Shown here piece by piece: positions 44,099 to 52,380 of a stretch of 64,000 nt of DNA; the first letter of the stretch is position 1, and the number at the start of each line of letters is the position of its first letter. The stretch is from UBA7378 sp049611805 (lineage in GTDB: Bacteria > Pseudomonadota > Alphaproteobacteria > RS24), in contig JBMZAX010000009.1 of the NCBI GenBank assembly GCA_049611805.1, positions 29,236-93,235 on the forward strand, written 5' to 3'. The translations under genes and the position numbers were made by a program. The notes below the pieces were generated by a model. The model made no database searches and was not told the origin of the DNA. It saw nothing but the letters and a program-made list of their open reading frames with translations.

Positions 44099-45640
44099 TC
44101 AGGTGATGGCGGCGGTTCCTTCCTCGACATACATGTCACGCAAATTGCGCTTCAACACCTTGCCGGTCGCATTGCGCGGCAAGGCTTCGATAAATTCGAC
44201 ACTGCCCGGCACTTTGAATTTTGCCAGATTTTTGATGCAATGCCCGATGACCGTATCGGCTTCGAGCGCCTCGCCCGGCTTCAGCACAAGCACCGCCTTG
44301 CCGGTTTCCCCCCAGCGCTCGCTCGGCACGCCAATGACAGCGGCTTCGGCGATTTGCGGCAATTGGTAGATGACATTTTCAACCTCGGCGGGGTAAACAT
44401 TTTCGCCGCCGGAAATATACATATCCTTCGACCGGTCGACGATATAGACAAAGCCCTCATCGTCGCGCTTGGCGGCATCGCCGGTTTTGAGCCAGCCGTC
44501 AATAAAGCTCTTTTCGGTGGCTTCGGGATTGTTCCAATAGCCGGGCGTGATATTCGGCCCCTTGATAATCAGTTCACCCACCTCATTGGGCCCGACATCA
44601 ACACCGTCTTCATCGATTATGCGGATTTCGGTATGCATCAATGCCTTGCCGGCCGAGCCAATTTTGCGCAACGCATCATCGGCCTCGAGCGAGATACCGC
44701 CGGGGCTGGTCTCGGTCATGCCCCAGCCTTGCACCAGCGGCACACCCCGCCCAAGCCAGCCCTGCAAAATCGCTTCCGCGCACGGCGCGCCGCCAACACC
44801 GGCATTTTTGACGCGGCTCAAGTCAGTGCTGTCGAAATCCGGATGCTGCATCATGAACTGATAGGGGGCGGGCACGGCGAAGAAATGCGTGACACCCAGA
44901 TCGGCGTCGCCCAGCACACCCAATGCGGCACCGGGCTCAAAATCGCGCATCAGCAAAATTTGCCCGCCGGCATGCAAAATCGGATTGGCATAGCAATTCA
45001 GGCCGCCCGTGTGAAACAGCGGCAACACCACCAATTGCACGGATTTCGAGTCGACCCCCGCCGGCATGGAAAGATTGACGATATTGTAAAACACCATGCC
45101 ATGCGTGATCATCGCGCCCTTGGGATGGCCCGTCGTGCCGGAGGTGTACATAATCATGCACACATCATCATGGGTGGTTTCAACGGGCGTATATTCCTCG
45201 TTTGTCTCCATGGCCTGTTCGTAGCTGCTGTCTTCGCCGGGCTCGCGCACTTCCAGCACCAGCCCGATATTGCACGCGCTTGCCAAATCAGGTGCCGTGT
45301 CGGCAAAAACATGGTCATGTATCAATGTGCACGGGGTCGCATCATTCAGAATATAACTCAGTTCATTCGGGGTCAGACGCCAGTTCAGCGGCAGGCAAAT
45401 AGCCCCGATTTTGGAGCACGCAAACTGCACCTCGAAAAACGCCGGACAATTGCGAATAAGCAGGCCGACGCGGTCGCCTTTTTTCACGCCATTGCTTTGC
45501 AAATAAGCGGCAAGGCTGGCCGCGCGGCGGTTCAGATGCCGGTAGGAAATATCCTGCTTGGTATCAAGGTCGCGGATGGCAATCTTGTCACCACGAATGT
45601 CTTCATGATGCGCCAGCCAGTCATAATATTTCACTTCCAT
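44099..45640 (-). CDS. acyl-CoA synthetase (AMP-forming, fadD-like)
   Basis: This 513-residue adenylate-forming enzyme activates a carboxylic acid to its CoA thioester. It shows the P-loop-like MYTSGTTGHPKGAMITH (about 165-181), QGWGMTETSPGG, the hinge region GWLKTGDAAKRDDEGFVYIV, DRSKDMYISGGENVYPAEVE, and the catalytic Lys in LPRNATGKVLKRNLRD. Length and motifs fit medium/long-chain ligases; an aromatic acid substrate cannot be excluded. AGGAG precedes the ATG. It probably heads an operon with the small membrane protein. Confidence 0.92.
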   Translation of the reverse strand: MEVKYYDWLAHHEDIRGDKIAIRDLDTKQDISYRHLNRRAASLAAYLQSNGVKKGDRVGLLIRNCPAFFEVQFACSKIGAICLPLNWRLTPNELSYILNDATPCTLIHDHVFADTAPDLASACNIGLVLEVREPGEDSSYEQAMETNEEYTPVETTHDDVCMIMYTSGTTGHPKGAMITHGMVFYNIVNLSMPAGVDSKSVQLVVLPLFHTGGLNCYANPILHAGGQILLMRDFEPGAALGVLGDADLGVTHFFAVPAPYQFMMQHPDFDSTDLSRVKNAGVGGAPCAEAILQGWLGRGVPLVQGWGMTETSPGGISLEADDALRKIGSAGKALMHTEIRIIDEDGVDVGPNEVGELIIKGPNITPGYWNNPEATEKSFIDGWLKTGDAAKRDDEGFVYIVDRSKDMYISGGENVYPAEVENVIYQLPQIAEAAVIGVPSERWGETGKAVLVLKPGEALEADTVIGHCIKNLAKFKVPGSVEFIEALPRNATGKVLKRNLRDMYVEEGTAAIT

Positions 45641-45709
45641 GAGAATGCTCCTATTTGTGGAAGACGAGTTTAGCCAAGCTTAAAATATCCGACAAGCCGG
45701 GGGGCCGCC

Positions 45710-46555
45710 CTAGGCACGCGCCGAAACCAACCAGGTTGCGCTTGGAAAATGCAAAGCATCGTTTTTGTGATAGGGCGCCAGTGCCTGCGCCAGCCCGTCA
45801 ATCAGCGGTTCGGCCTTGTCTTCACCGGCCTCGGCTACAAAGGCGGAAATAATCGGATTGATACGGGCGAAATTTTCCGCCGCGGCGCGCACATCCTGAC
45901 CGGAAAACAATTCCACCGTCTGCGTGTGCGGTTCAATGACAATATCGCCAAAGCCGGCATCGGTGAGAATGGACGTCACATAATCCGCATCCGCAAAGGC
46001 AAACGGGCCGGGCGCGCGCGGGTCGGGTGCGGCGGGCATTTCGATAAATTTCTTTGCCGTCGCCACGGCCAGACTGTGCCAGAGATTTTCGCGCGGTGTC
46101 TGCCAACACACAAAGGCCAGCGGCGCGCCCGATTTCATCGCCGTGCGAATATTGCCAAATCCGATGACGGGCTGGTCGAAAAACATCACGCCGAAGCGCG
46201 AAAACGCCGCGTCAAACATATCCGCCTCAAGCTTGTCGGTTTGTAAATCGCAGGTCATGAAATCGGCATTGGAGATACCCGCCGGACCCAGACGCGAGCG
46301 CGCATAATCGGTCATGGGAACCGACAAGTCGGCCCCGGTCACGCGCGCGCCGTCGGGCAGACGCGCGGCAATATCCATGGTCGTTGTGCCGGTGCCGCAA
46401 CCGATATCGAGCAGATGGCGCACGCCGCTCAGGTCAATGCGGGCCAGGGCCTGCGCGCCCAGAGGCTCAAGCATGGTGTCCATTTGCTGCTGGTTCACGA
46501 CCCAATATTCGCCGCCCGACCCCGACCAAAATTCGGTTTGTTGTTCATTCGCCAT
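45710..46555 (-). CDS. class I SAM-dependent methyltransferase
   Basis: This 281-residue protein carries SAM motif I VRHLLDIGCGTGTTTMDIA (about 45-63), an acidic residue after the second strand (VTGADLSVPM) and CDLQTD in motif II. The N-terminus YWVVNQQQMDTMLEPLGAQA is typical of the UbiE/Methyltransf_25-like proteins in alphaproteobacteria that methylate small molecules. AGGAG precedes the ATG. It lies 69 bp upstream of the acyl-CoA ligase on the same strand, so co-transcription is possible. Confidence 0.85.
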   Translation of the reverse strand: MANEQQTEFWSGSGGEYWVVNQQQMDTMLEPLGAQALARIDLSGVRHLLDIGCGTGTTTMDIAARLPDGARVTGADLSVPMTDYARSRLGPAGISNADFMTCDLQTDKLEADMFDAAFSRFGVMFFDQPVIGFGNIRTAMKSGAPLAFVCWQTPRENLWHSLAVATAKKFIEMPAAPDPRAPGPFAFADADYVTSILTDAGFGDIVIEPHTQTVELFSGQDVRAAAENFARINPIISAFVAEAGEDKAEPLIDGLAQALAPYHKNDALHFPSATWLVSARA

Positions 46556-46604
46556 AATAATCTCCTGTCAGCGCAAACATAATGGGCGCGCATTTCGTGT
46601 CGCC

Positions 46605-47507
46605 TCAGCGATCCTTGTACATAATTTCTACAATGGCGCGCACTTGGGCTTCGGGCAAGTTAAGTTCACGGCGCAAATGTTCGATTTTTTGATACTCATC
46701 TTCGGAAATCTCGCCATCCTGCAAGGCGTGGCTTACCTCGGCCATCAGAATGTCTTTCTTGCGACTGACCTGGGAGGCAAACGCATTGGCGATAATACCG
46801 GTCAGCAATGCCACCGTGCAGACGCCCATAAAGGCCGTCAGCGCTCCGACAATTTTGCCCAGCGGCGTCACCGGCGAAACATCGCCATAGCCGACGGTTG
46901 TGAGCGTTATCAGCGCCCACCACATGGCTTCGGGTATTGAGGCAAACTGGTCGGGCTGGGCGTGGCGTTCAACGACATACATCAACGCACTGGCAATAAA
47001 CAGCGCGATGCAGAACAGATACAAAGCCGCCAGAAAAGACCGCCGCTCCTCATAAATTGCCGATGCCAGATCTTCGAGGGCGGAGGAGTAATTCGAGATT
47101 TTCAAAATACGCAACAGCCGCACCACGCGCACCCAACGCAAATCGACATTACCGGCCACCAGCGCCAGCAGGCTGGGAAGAATGGCGATGAGGTCAACAA
47201 GGCCGTTAAAGCTGAAAATATAAGCCAGCCGCCGCCCTGTTGCGGATTGCGCGACCCCCGAAATGCGATCGGCGCTCGACCATATCCGCAAGAGATATTC
47301 AATGCCGAAAATGACGACCGAAAAATATTCGAAAATGAGAAAGGCCTGACGATAGGCAATTCCGATGCTCTCAACGGATTCAAGCGATACGGCAAGAATA
47401 TTGGTGACAATCAGAAAGCTCAAAAAACGGTCGACAAAACGGCTCGTCCGGTCGCCATCTTGCGCCTGCTCCAATATTTCCAACATGCGCTTTCGGGATA
47501 CAAACAT
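46605..47507 (-). CDS. voltage-gated-type potassium channel subunit
   Basis: This 300-residue inner-membrane protein has six transmembrane helices. S4 carries arginines every third position (LRWVRVVRLLRILKIS, about 123-138), and the selectivity filter TTVGYGD is at 203-209 before S6. The C-terminal 60 residues form a short cytoplasmic tail ending DGEISEDEYQKIEHLRRELN, a helical SHOCT-like module instead of the RCK domain seen in many bacterial channels. It should pass K+ in response to membrane voltage. GAGGTG precedes the ATG. It has no evident functional link to its neighbours. Confidence 0.92.
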   Translation of the reverse strand: MFVSRKRMLEILEQAQDGDRTSRFVDRFLSFLIVTNILAVSLESVESIGIAYRQAFLIFEYFSVVIFGIEYLLRIWSSADRISGVAQSATGRRLAYIFSFNGLVDLIAILPSLLALVAGNVDLRWVRVVRLLRILKISNYSSALEDLASAIYEERRSFLAALYLFCIALFIASALMYVVERHAQPDQFASIPEAMWWALITLTTVGYGDVSPVTPLGKIVGALTAFMGVCTVALLTGIIANAFASQVSRKKDILMAEVSHALQDGEISEDEYQKIEHLRRELNLPEAQVRAIVEIMYKDR

Positions 47508-47558
47508 CAGGACACCTCACCCAAATACCCAGAACACAAACAATACATGGAATGCCCG

Positions 47559-48455
47559 CTAGTTGTTTTGATTGCCGATTTTTATGGCTTTTTCCAAATC
47601 GTCATAGGCGCCAAGGGAACCGCCATCGCTGTCGGCACCCAGCGCAAATTCGGGCGGCACCAGCTCAGGATACACGCCCGGATCGCCGGGCGGTGTGTAA
47701 TAGCCCAGCGCATATTGGCCCATCGCATAGCCGGCGAGTTGTTGAAGCTCCGGCGACAAGGTTTTGGCAAGCTCCGGCGGACATGACAAATACTGGTTTT
47801 CTTCCTGGCGCAACCAGCCCAGCGTATAGGTGATGTTAATGCCGATACGGTCGGCCTGACTGCGGTTTTCGCCGCCGCTGTGAAACACCGAGCCGGAATA
47901 GACCAGCACCGAGCCGGCCGACATTTCGGCCTGCGTGATTTTTTCCGGCGGAATGTCAGCATCATCGGCCCATTGGGTGCTGCCCGGCACAACGCGCGTT
48001 GCCCCGTTTTCAGCCGTAAAATCCGTGATGGCCCAAATGGTGTTGAATTGCGGCTCAATATGGGCCAAATGCTTGCCCCACGCCCATCGGTCACGGTGAA
48101 TGGGTTGTGCGCCCTGCCCCGGACGGATGCGAATTATCTGGGTCAGATGCAATTGCACGCGCTCGCAAAAAGGCGCGAGATAGTGTTGGCACGGCGTCAG
48201 AATGCGCGGGTCGCCAATCAAGTCGCGGCATTTTTCCGACCGCATCATCAAACCACCCGTTCGGGTTGTCTGACGACCGGCAAAATCGTCACCGCCATTG
48301 CTCGTGGCTTCCATATACGGGTCGGTCTCGGCGCGCAAAGCGTCCAGAAAATCCGTATCGACAACATTATCCAGTATCAGCGCGCCATCGCGCGTCAATG
48401 TATCGACAATGGCTTGTGCGTCCGCATCGGCGGAAAGATGAACCAATTCACTCAT
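47559..48455 (-). CDS. phytanoyl-CoA dioxygenase family protein (Fe/2-oxoglutarate)
   Basis: This 298-residue mononuclear iron oxygenase has the facial triad visible as HRD in PIHRDRWAWGKH and a distal His in SGSVFHSGGENRSQ, with the 2-oxoglutarate-binding Arg expected in the latter region (NRSQADRIGIN). TDFTAENGATRVVPGSTQW is a typical PhyH core. It probably hydroxylates an acyl-CoA or a small secondary metabolite. GGGGGGAAC precedes ATG 48455; the open frame upstream overlaps the RidA gene without support. Confidence 0.87.
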   Translation of the reverse strand: MSELVHLSADADAQAIVDTLTRDGALILDNVVDTDFLDALRAETDPYMEATSNGGDDFAGRQTTRTGGLMMRSEKCRDLIGDPRILTPCQHYLAPFCERVQLHLTQIIRIRPGQGAQPIHRDRWAWGKHLAHIEPQFNTIWAITDFTAENGATRVVPGSTQWADDADIPPEKITQAEMSAGSVLVYSGSVFHSGGENRSQADRIGINITYTLGWLRQEENQYLSCPPELAKTLSPELQQLAGYAMGQYALGYYTPPGDPGVYPELVPPEFALGADSDGGSLGAYDDLEKAIKIGNQNN

Positions 48456-48537
48456 ATTCCGTTCCCCCCGTAACAGGCTACACAGAACTTGCGCCCGAAG
48501 GCAAATCGCATCGGCGCAAATATTGTTGCAAAAATTG

Positions 48538-48927
48538 CTACAGGCTGGCGATGCATTTGATCTCGATTTTGAAAGACGGATCGACCAGTCCGGCAACCTG
48601 CACAAGCGTTTGGCTCACTTCCGGTTTTGTGCCGTAAATCTCGGCGCGCGCGGCAAACAAATCCCCGACTTTCGCCATTGTGTCGTCAATATCCGTCACA
48701 AACCACGTCTCATCGACCACATTGTCCATCGAGGCGCCATATTCGGCAAGCACGGACCGGACATGGGCATAGGCGTGTTTCATTTGCGCAAGCAGATCAT
48801 CGGGCGCGGCGCCGTTTTCATCCGTGCCGACCTGACCGGCCATATAAAGCGTGTCACCGACCCTGACACCCTGACAGAACAAATCCGCATAAGGGCCGTT
48901 GCGTAAAACTTTCTTCTCAATCGCCAT
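48538..48927 (-). CDS. RidA/YjgF family protein
   Basis: This 129-residue protein has the family core GVRVGDTLYMAGQVGTDENG, QMKHAYAHVRSVLAEYG and the end VQVAGLVDPSFKIEIKCIAS. RidA proteins are trimers that hydrolyse reactive imines or enamines to ketone and ammonia. The canonical substrate-binding Arg near the C-terminus (usually R before VEV/IE) appears replaced here by Lys or Ser, so true deaminase activity is uncertain. Its place just downstream of a copper amine oxidase, which makes imine intermediates, suggests imine clean-up. GAGGGGAG precedes the ATG. Confidence 0.85.
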   Translation of the reverse strand: MAIEKKVLRNGPYADLFCQGVRVGDTLYMAGQVGTDENGAAPDDLLAQMKHAYAHVRSVLAEYGASMDNVVDETWFVTDIDDTMAKVGDLFAARAEIYGTKPEVSQTLVQVAGLVDPSFKIEIKCIASL

Positions 48928-49068
48928 ATCAAGCTCCCCTCAAAACTGAAATCAGGTTAACCAGTGACCCGCAATTTGTCCTGATTTTTTTGCATGGGTA
49001 AACGCGCAGGCCAAAGCGGAGCACACGCGACCCCTCGCGCGGAACTGGCGGGAAACCGGCGCAGTCTG

Positions 49069-49105
49069 TTAACTGGGCCGATTAATTGAGCCGGTTAATT
49101 GGGCA
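49069..49105. repeat. three 13-bp tandem repeats over the amine-oxidase stop codon
   Basis: Units TTAACTGGGCCGA (49069), TTAATTGAGCCGG (49082) and TTAATTGGGCAGA-like (49095) follow each other without gap. The last begins with the complement of the TAA stop at 49095-49097, so the stop-containing end of the gene has been copied twice downstream. Confidence 0.8.
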
Positions 49106-51140
49106 GATCTATTGCCGGATTGCGGTCGAAATAATTGCGGGGTTTGAGAATAATCTCATCCACTTTGGACGGCATAACCGGCCAGTCTTCGGCCATGGGC
49201 ACATGGTGAAAGCCCATGGTTACCCAAGCGACAAGATCCTCGTTTTCGAGATTTTCATTGTCAAATATATATTCGGGCAAACCCAGCCAGGAAGAAGACT
49301 GATTGGTCTGCATGCCGGCGGCAAATATTTCGGGCCGCTTGTAACGCGTCACCCACAGATTGTTCTGCACGAAATAAGCCCGCTGAAACGCGGCATCCCG
49401 CACCGGCACAAGCGGGTTGATGTTCGGCATCATCACCTGATACGCGCTCGGATAGCCCATGGCGTTGTTTTTGTCCTGGCTGGAAAACACCAGAAGTGCA
49501 GGCCTGCCGACATCCATTTTGGTTTGTGCCTGCCGCTCGGTCGTCACGCGCTGGGGCAGCACCTCCCAAAGGCCGCTGCGTTGAGCCCCTTCGGGCAGGC
49601 GGACGGCGCGCAATCTGTGGCGCGAAAAATTATTGGCGCGCCCGTCAATATCCATATCAATGCGATAGCTGAAAAAATGGTCATGATTAATGGCAACACG
49701 GTTCGGGGCCACAAGCGTGCCGGCTTTGGTTTCTTCCTCCGCGCGCGCATCGGCAAGGGTTTGGGAAAACACGCCCTTGACGGCATCGATACCGGTTGAA
49801 ATCAGGCGGATACGCAGCTGGCCGTCCTGACGGAACACGTAATCTTGAAAATAGTCATAATTGCCGATTGTGGCGACCATGCGCACGACAAGCTCGGTGG
49901 CGTGGCGCGCCTGATGAATGTCCATGCCCGGTATGCCCTCATAGAGCGACTCATAATGCCGCCATGCGGGATATCCCGGATCATGCTCAAAAATGCACAC
50001 ACGCCGCGGCGCTTCATAAGGCGCACCGTTGAACAGATGCAGGGTCACATCCTGAAACACGGCATGGGGCGGGCAATCGGCGCCATGCAGGGGCGTTGCC
50101 GTATTGCCGAAGCCATATTCGCCCATGTCAAAATAGGCGCGGTAAAACCAATTTTCGTCATTGTCGTGATAGGGCACAAACATTTCCGACATGGCAATTT
50201 CATAGGCCACCGAACGGAACCCGTCCGGCGTTTGATGGCCGACCCGGTTCAACACCGTGCCCTGACGCGGGTCAAAGCGTAAGTGGAACTGCCAGCCCTG
50301 CCAATTAATCTGCCCGCCGCGTATGGAAAAATTCTGCCCTTGCGGACGCGTCAACCCAACCGGCTTGAGCGGCGCACGCGTTTCAACCGCATCGGAGGTA
50401 TATTCATCCGCCGGCACATCATGCGGGGGAAATGCGCGCCCCGCATAGCTGTCGGTCATCTCAATGACCGCGTCCGTGTCTATGTCATATAAAACGCTGA
50501 TGCCCTCAATGGGTCGGGCGAAAAAATTCGTGGAGGGCAAAATTCCCAGACCACCGGTGGGGGCAATATTGAAGCAATCCAGACGAATGGCGCGGGCTTT
50601 GCGCACATCAACCTTGTCGGCAAAAAAACGACCGATTGTGCGCGGCACGCATAAGGCTTCACCTTCGGCAATGCCGCGGGTGGCCAAGATGGCAAGCAGC
50701 TCTTGCGACGCATTGATTTTTTCAACCGCCGGCAATAATTCGCCCTGCATGGACAGCATGGGCTGGCCGCCGCGTATGACGGTGGACGGCGCGAGCGTAT
50801 CCAAATTCAAATCAAAATAGGCGAGATATGACTGTGCGTCGGCGCGAAATGTAATTTCCGCTTCGCGCGCCGCGGTTTGCCCTTTTTGCCAGGCAAGCGC
50901 GGCAGCTTTTTCCGGCTGGCGCAGGCTGATACGGGTAAAGACGGCATTTTCACCATGGCGTTCCTTGACGGCAGCCGACGCGCGGGCAATTTCGTCGCCC
51001 GTGAGCGCGTCCCAAGGCGACAGTTCAATTTCCTGCACGGTTACGGTGCGCGTGTTCTCCGCCGATTGCAGCAATACCCAGGCAAACGCTACAATCGCAA
51101 CGATAATGGCCGGCAAAACCAAATAGGATAAGAATCGCAT
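49095..51140 (-). CDS. membrane-anchored copper amine oxidase
   Basis: This 681-residue quinoprotein oxidises primary amines to aldehydes with release of ammonia and hydrogen peroxide. Tyr428 in TIGNYDY is the precursor of topaquinone, Asp338 in FYRAYFDMGEYGFG is the catalytic base, and copper ligands are His486 and His488 (NHDHFFSYR) plus a third in MGFHHVPMAEDWPVMP. Unlike most bacterial homologues it has no cleavable signal but one N-terminal hydrophobic helix (about 5-24), so it should be tethered to the outer face of the inner membrane. GGGGGGAG precedes the ATG. Its neighbours are an old yellow enzyme and RidA. Confidence 0.94.
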   Translation of the reverse strand: MRFLSYLVLPAIIVAIVAFAWVLLQSAENTRTVTVQEIELSPWDALTGDEIARASAAVKERHGENAVFTRISLRQPEKAAALAWQKGQTAAREAEITFRADAQSYLAYFDLNLDTLAPSTVIRGGQPMLSMQGELLPAVEKINASQELLAILATRGIAEGEALCVPRTIGRFFADKVDVRKARAIRLDCFNIAPTGGLGILPSTNFFARPIEGISVLYDIDTDAVIEMTDSYAGRAFPPHDVPADEYTSDAVETRAPLKPVGLTRPQGQNFSIRGGQINWQGWQFHLRFDPRQGTVLNRVGHQTPDGFRSVAYEIAMSEMFVPYHDNDENWFYRAYFDMGEYGFGNTATPLHGADCPPHAVFQDVTLHLFNGAPYEAPRRVCIFEHDPGYPAWRHYESLYEGIPGMDIHQARHATELVVRMVATIGNYDYFQDYVFRQDGQLRIRLISTGIDAVKGVFSQTLADARAEEETKAGTLVAPNRVAINHDHFFSYRIDMDIDGRANNFSRHRLRAVRLPEGAQRSGLWEVLPQRVTTERQAQTKMDVGRPALLVFSSQDKNNAMGYPSAYQVMMPNINPLVPVRDAAFQRAYFVQNNLWVTRYKRPEIFAAGMQTNQSSSWLGLPEYIFDNENLENEDLVAWVTMGFHHVPMAEDWPVMPSKVDEIILKPRNYFDRNPAIDLPN

Positions 51141-51201
51141 GATCTCCCCCCTTTGCGTTTAGTTTAGGCCACATTCGCGCCCGACGGCAAGAAATTGCTG
51201 G

Positions 51202-52302
51202 CTATGACAGGCTCAACATATGCTCGCGTTCAAACGCCATCAGCTCGTCAAAACGGCCATATTTGATTTTATTGGCCCAGTCCGGATCCGTCAGCAAAGC
51301 GCGCCCGACACCCACCAGATCAAATTCTTCCCTTTCAAGCCGCTCAACAAGCCCGTCAATCGGCGCGGCCTCGGAGCTTTCGCCGCCCATGCCGGCCACA
51401 AATTCACCCGTCAGGCCGACCGAGCCCACAGTGATTGTCGGCAAGCCGGTCAGCTTTTTCGTCCAGCCGGCAAAGTTCAAATCCGAGCCTTCAAACTCCG
51501 GTTCCCAGAAGCGGCGCGTCGAACAGTCAAAACAGTCAATGCCGGCCTCCATCATGGGTTTCAAAAAGGCCAAAAGCTTGCCCGGATCGGTCGCCATTTT
51601 ATGCTCGAAATCCTGTTGCTTCCATTGCGACAGCCGAATGATGAGCGGGAAATCCTTGCCGACCGCGGCGCGCGATTTTTCGATAATCTCGACCGCAAAA
51701 GCCGTGCGCTCTTCAAGCGCACCGCCATATTCATCATCGCGCACATTCGTGCCTTCCCAGAAAAACGTGTCGATCAGATAGCCATGTGCGCCGTGAAACT
51801 GCGCGCCGTCAAATCCGGCCTCGCGCGCGGCAACGCTGCCCTTGGCAAAGGCATCGGCAATGTCGGAAACATCCTGCTTGCTCAGGGCCACGCCCACTTC
51901 CTTGCCCGGATATTTGAGGCCCGACGGCGATACGGTGGGCGCATCCGGTGCCAGACCGGTGCCTTCACGGCGCATCGAGCCGGTATGCCAGAGCTGCGGC
52001 ATGATGAGCCCGCCCGCCTCATGCACTTCCTCGGCGACACGTTTCCAGCCGGCCAGAGCTTCGGGCGTATGGAAATCGGGAATTTTGTCATCCATGCTCG
52101 CCGAGGGATGGTCGATGGTTGTGCCCTCGGTGATGATCAGACCCACCCCGCCCTCGGCGCGACGGCGGTAATAATCCGCCACATCCTGTGTCGGATGGCC
52201 GCCCGGCGAATGGCTGCGCGTCATCGGTGCCATAACAATACGGTTGGGAATTTCCAGACCGTTCAAAGTAAAGGGTGAAAAAAGAGCCGGATATTGGGTC
52301 AT
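51202..52302 (-). CDS. NADH:flavin oxidoreductase, old yellow enzyme family
   Basis: This 366-residue FMN barrel enzyme has IPNRIVMAPMTRSHSPGGHP at the front, the substrate-binding region GAQFHGAHGYLIDTFF, NVRDDEYGGALEERTAF, and the FMN phosphate site in VGSVGLTGEF and DLVGVGRALLTDPDW. Such enzymes reduce activated C=C bonds of enones. GGAG lies 8 bp before the ATG. It is 73 bp downstream of a BVMO gene on the same strand; enone reduction followed by ketone oxygenation would be a logical pair. Confidence 0.9.
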   Translation of the reverse strand: MTQYPALFSPFTLNGLEIPNRIVMAPMTRSHSPGGHPTQDVADYYRRRAEGGVGLIITEGTTIDHPSASMDDKIPDFHTPEALAGWKRVAEEVHEAGGLIMPQLWHTGSMRREGTGLAPDAPTVSPSGLKYPGKEVGVALSKQDVSDIADAFAKGSVAAREAGFDGAQFHGAHGYLIDTFFWEGTNVRDDEYGGALEERTAFAVEIIEKSRAAVGKDFPLIIRLSQWKQQDFEHKMATDPGKLLAFLKPMMEAGIDCFDCSTRRFWEPEFEGSDLNFAGWTKKLTGLPTITVGSVGLTGEFVAGMGGESSEAAPIDGLVERLEREEFDLVGVGRALLTDPDWANKIKYGRFDELMAFEREHMLSLS

Positions 52303-52359
52303 TGATTACTCCGCATAAATGATGGGCATTGGGGCCGTTTCAAACGGCAAGCCGGGTTG

Positions 52360-52380
52360 ATTGTCAGGAAATTGTCAGGA
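52360..52380. repeat. 11-bp tandem duplication over a BVMO stop codon
   Basis: ATTGTCAGGA occurs at 52360-52369 and 52371-52380 with one base between; the second copy includes the complement of the TGA stop (52375-52377). The element TTGTCAGG is the same as at 37035 and near 61359. Confidence 0.75.

Noticed and set aside
51220..52278. 352-codon open frame antisense to the old yellow enzyme gene
   Set aside because: The sense frame is a clear FMN oxidoreductase; the antisense product has no recognisable fold or start signal.
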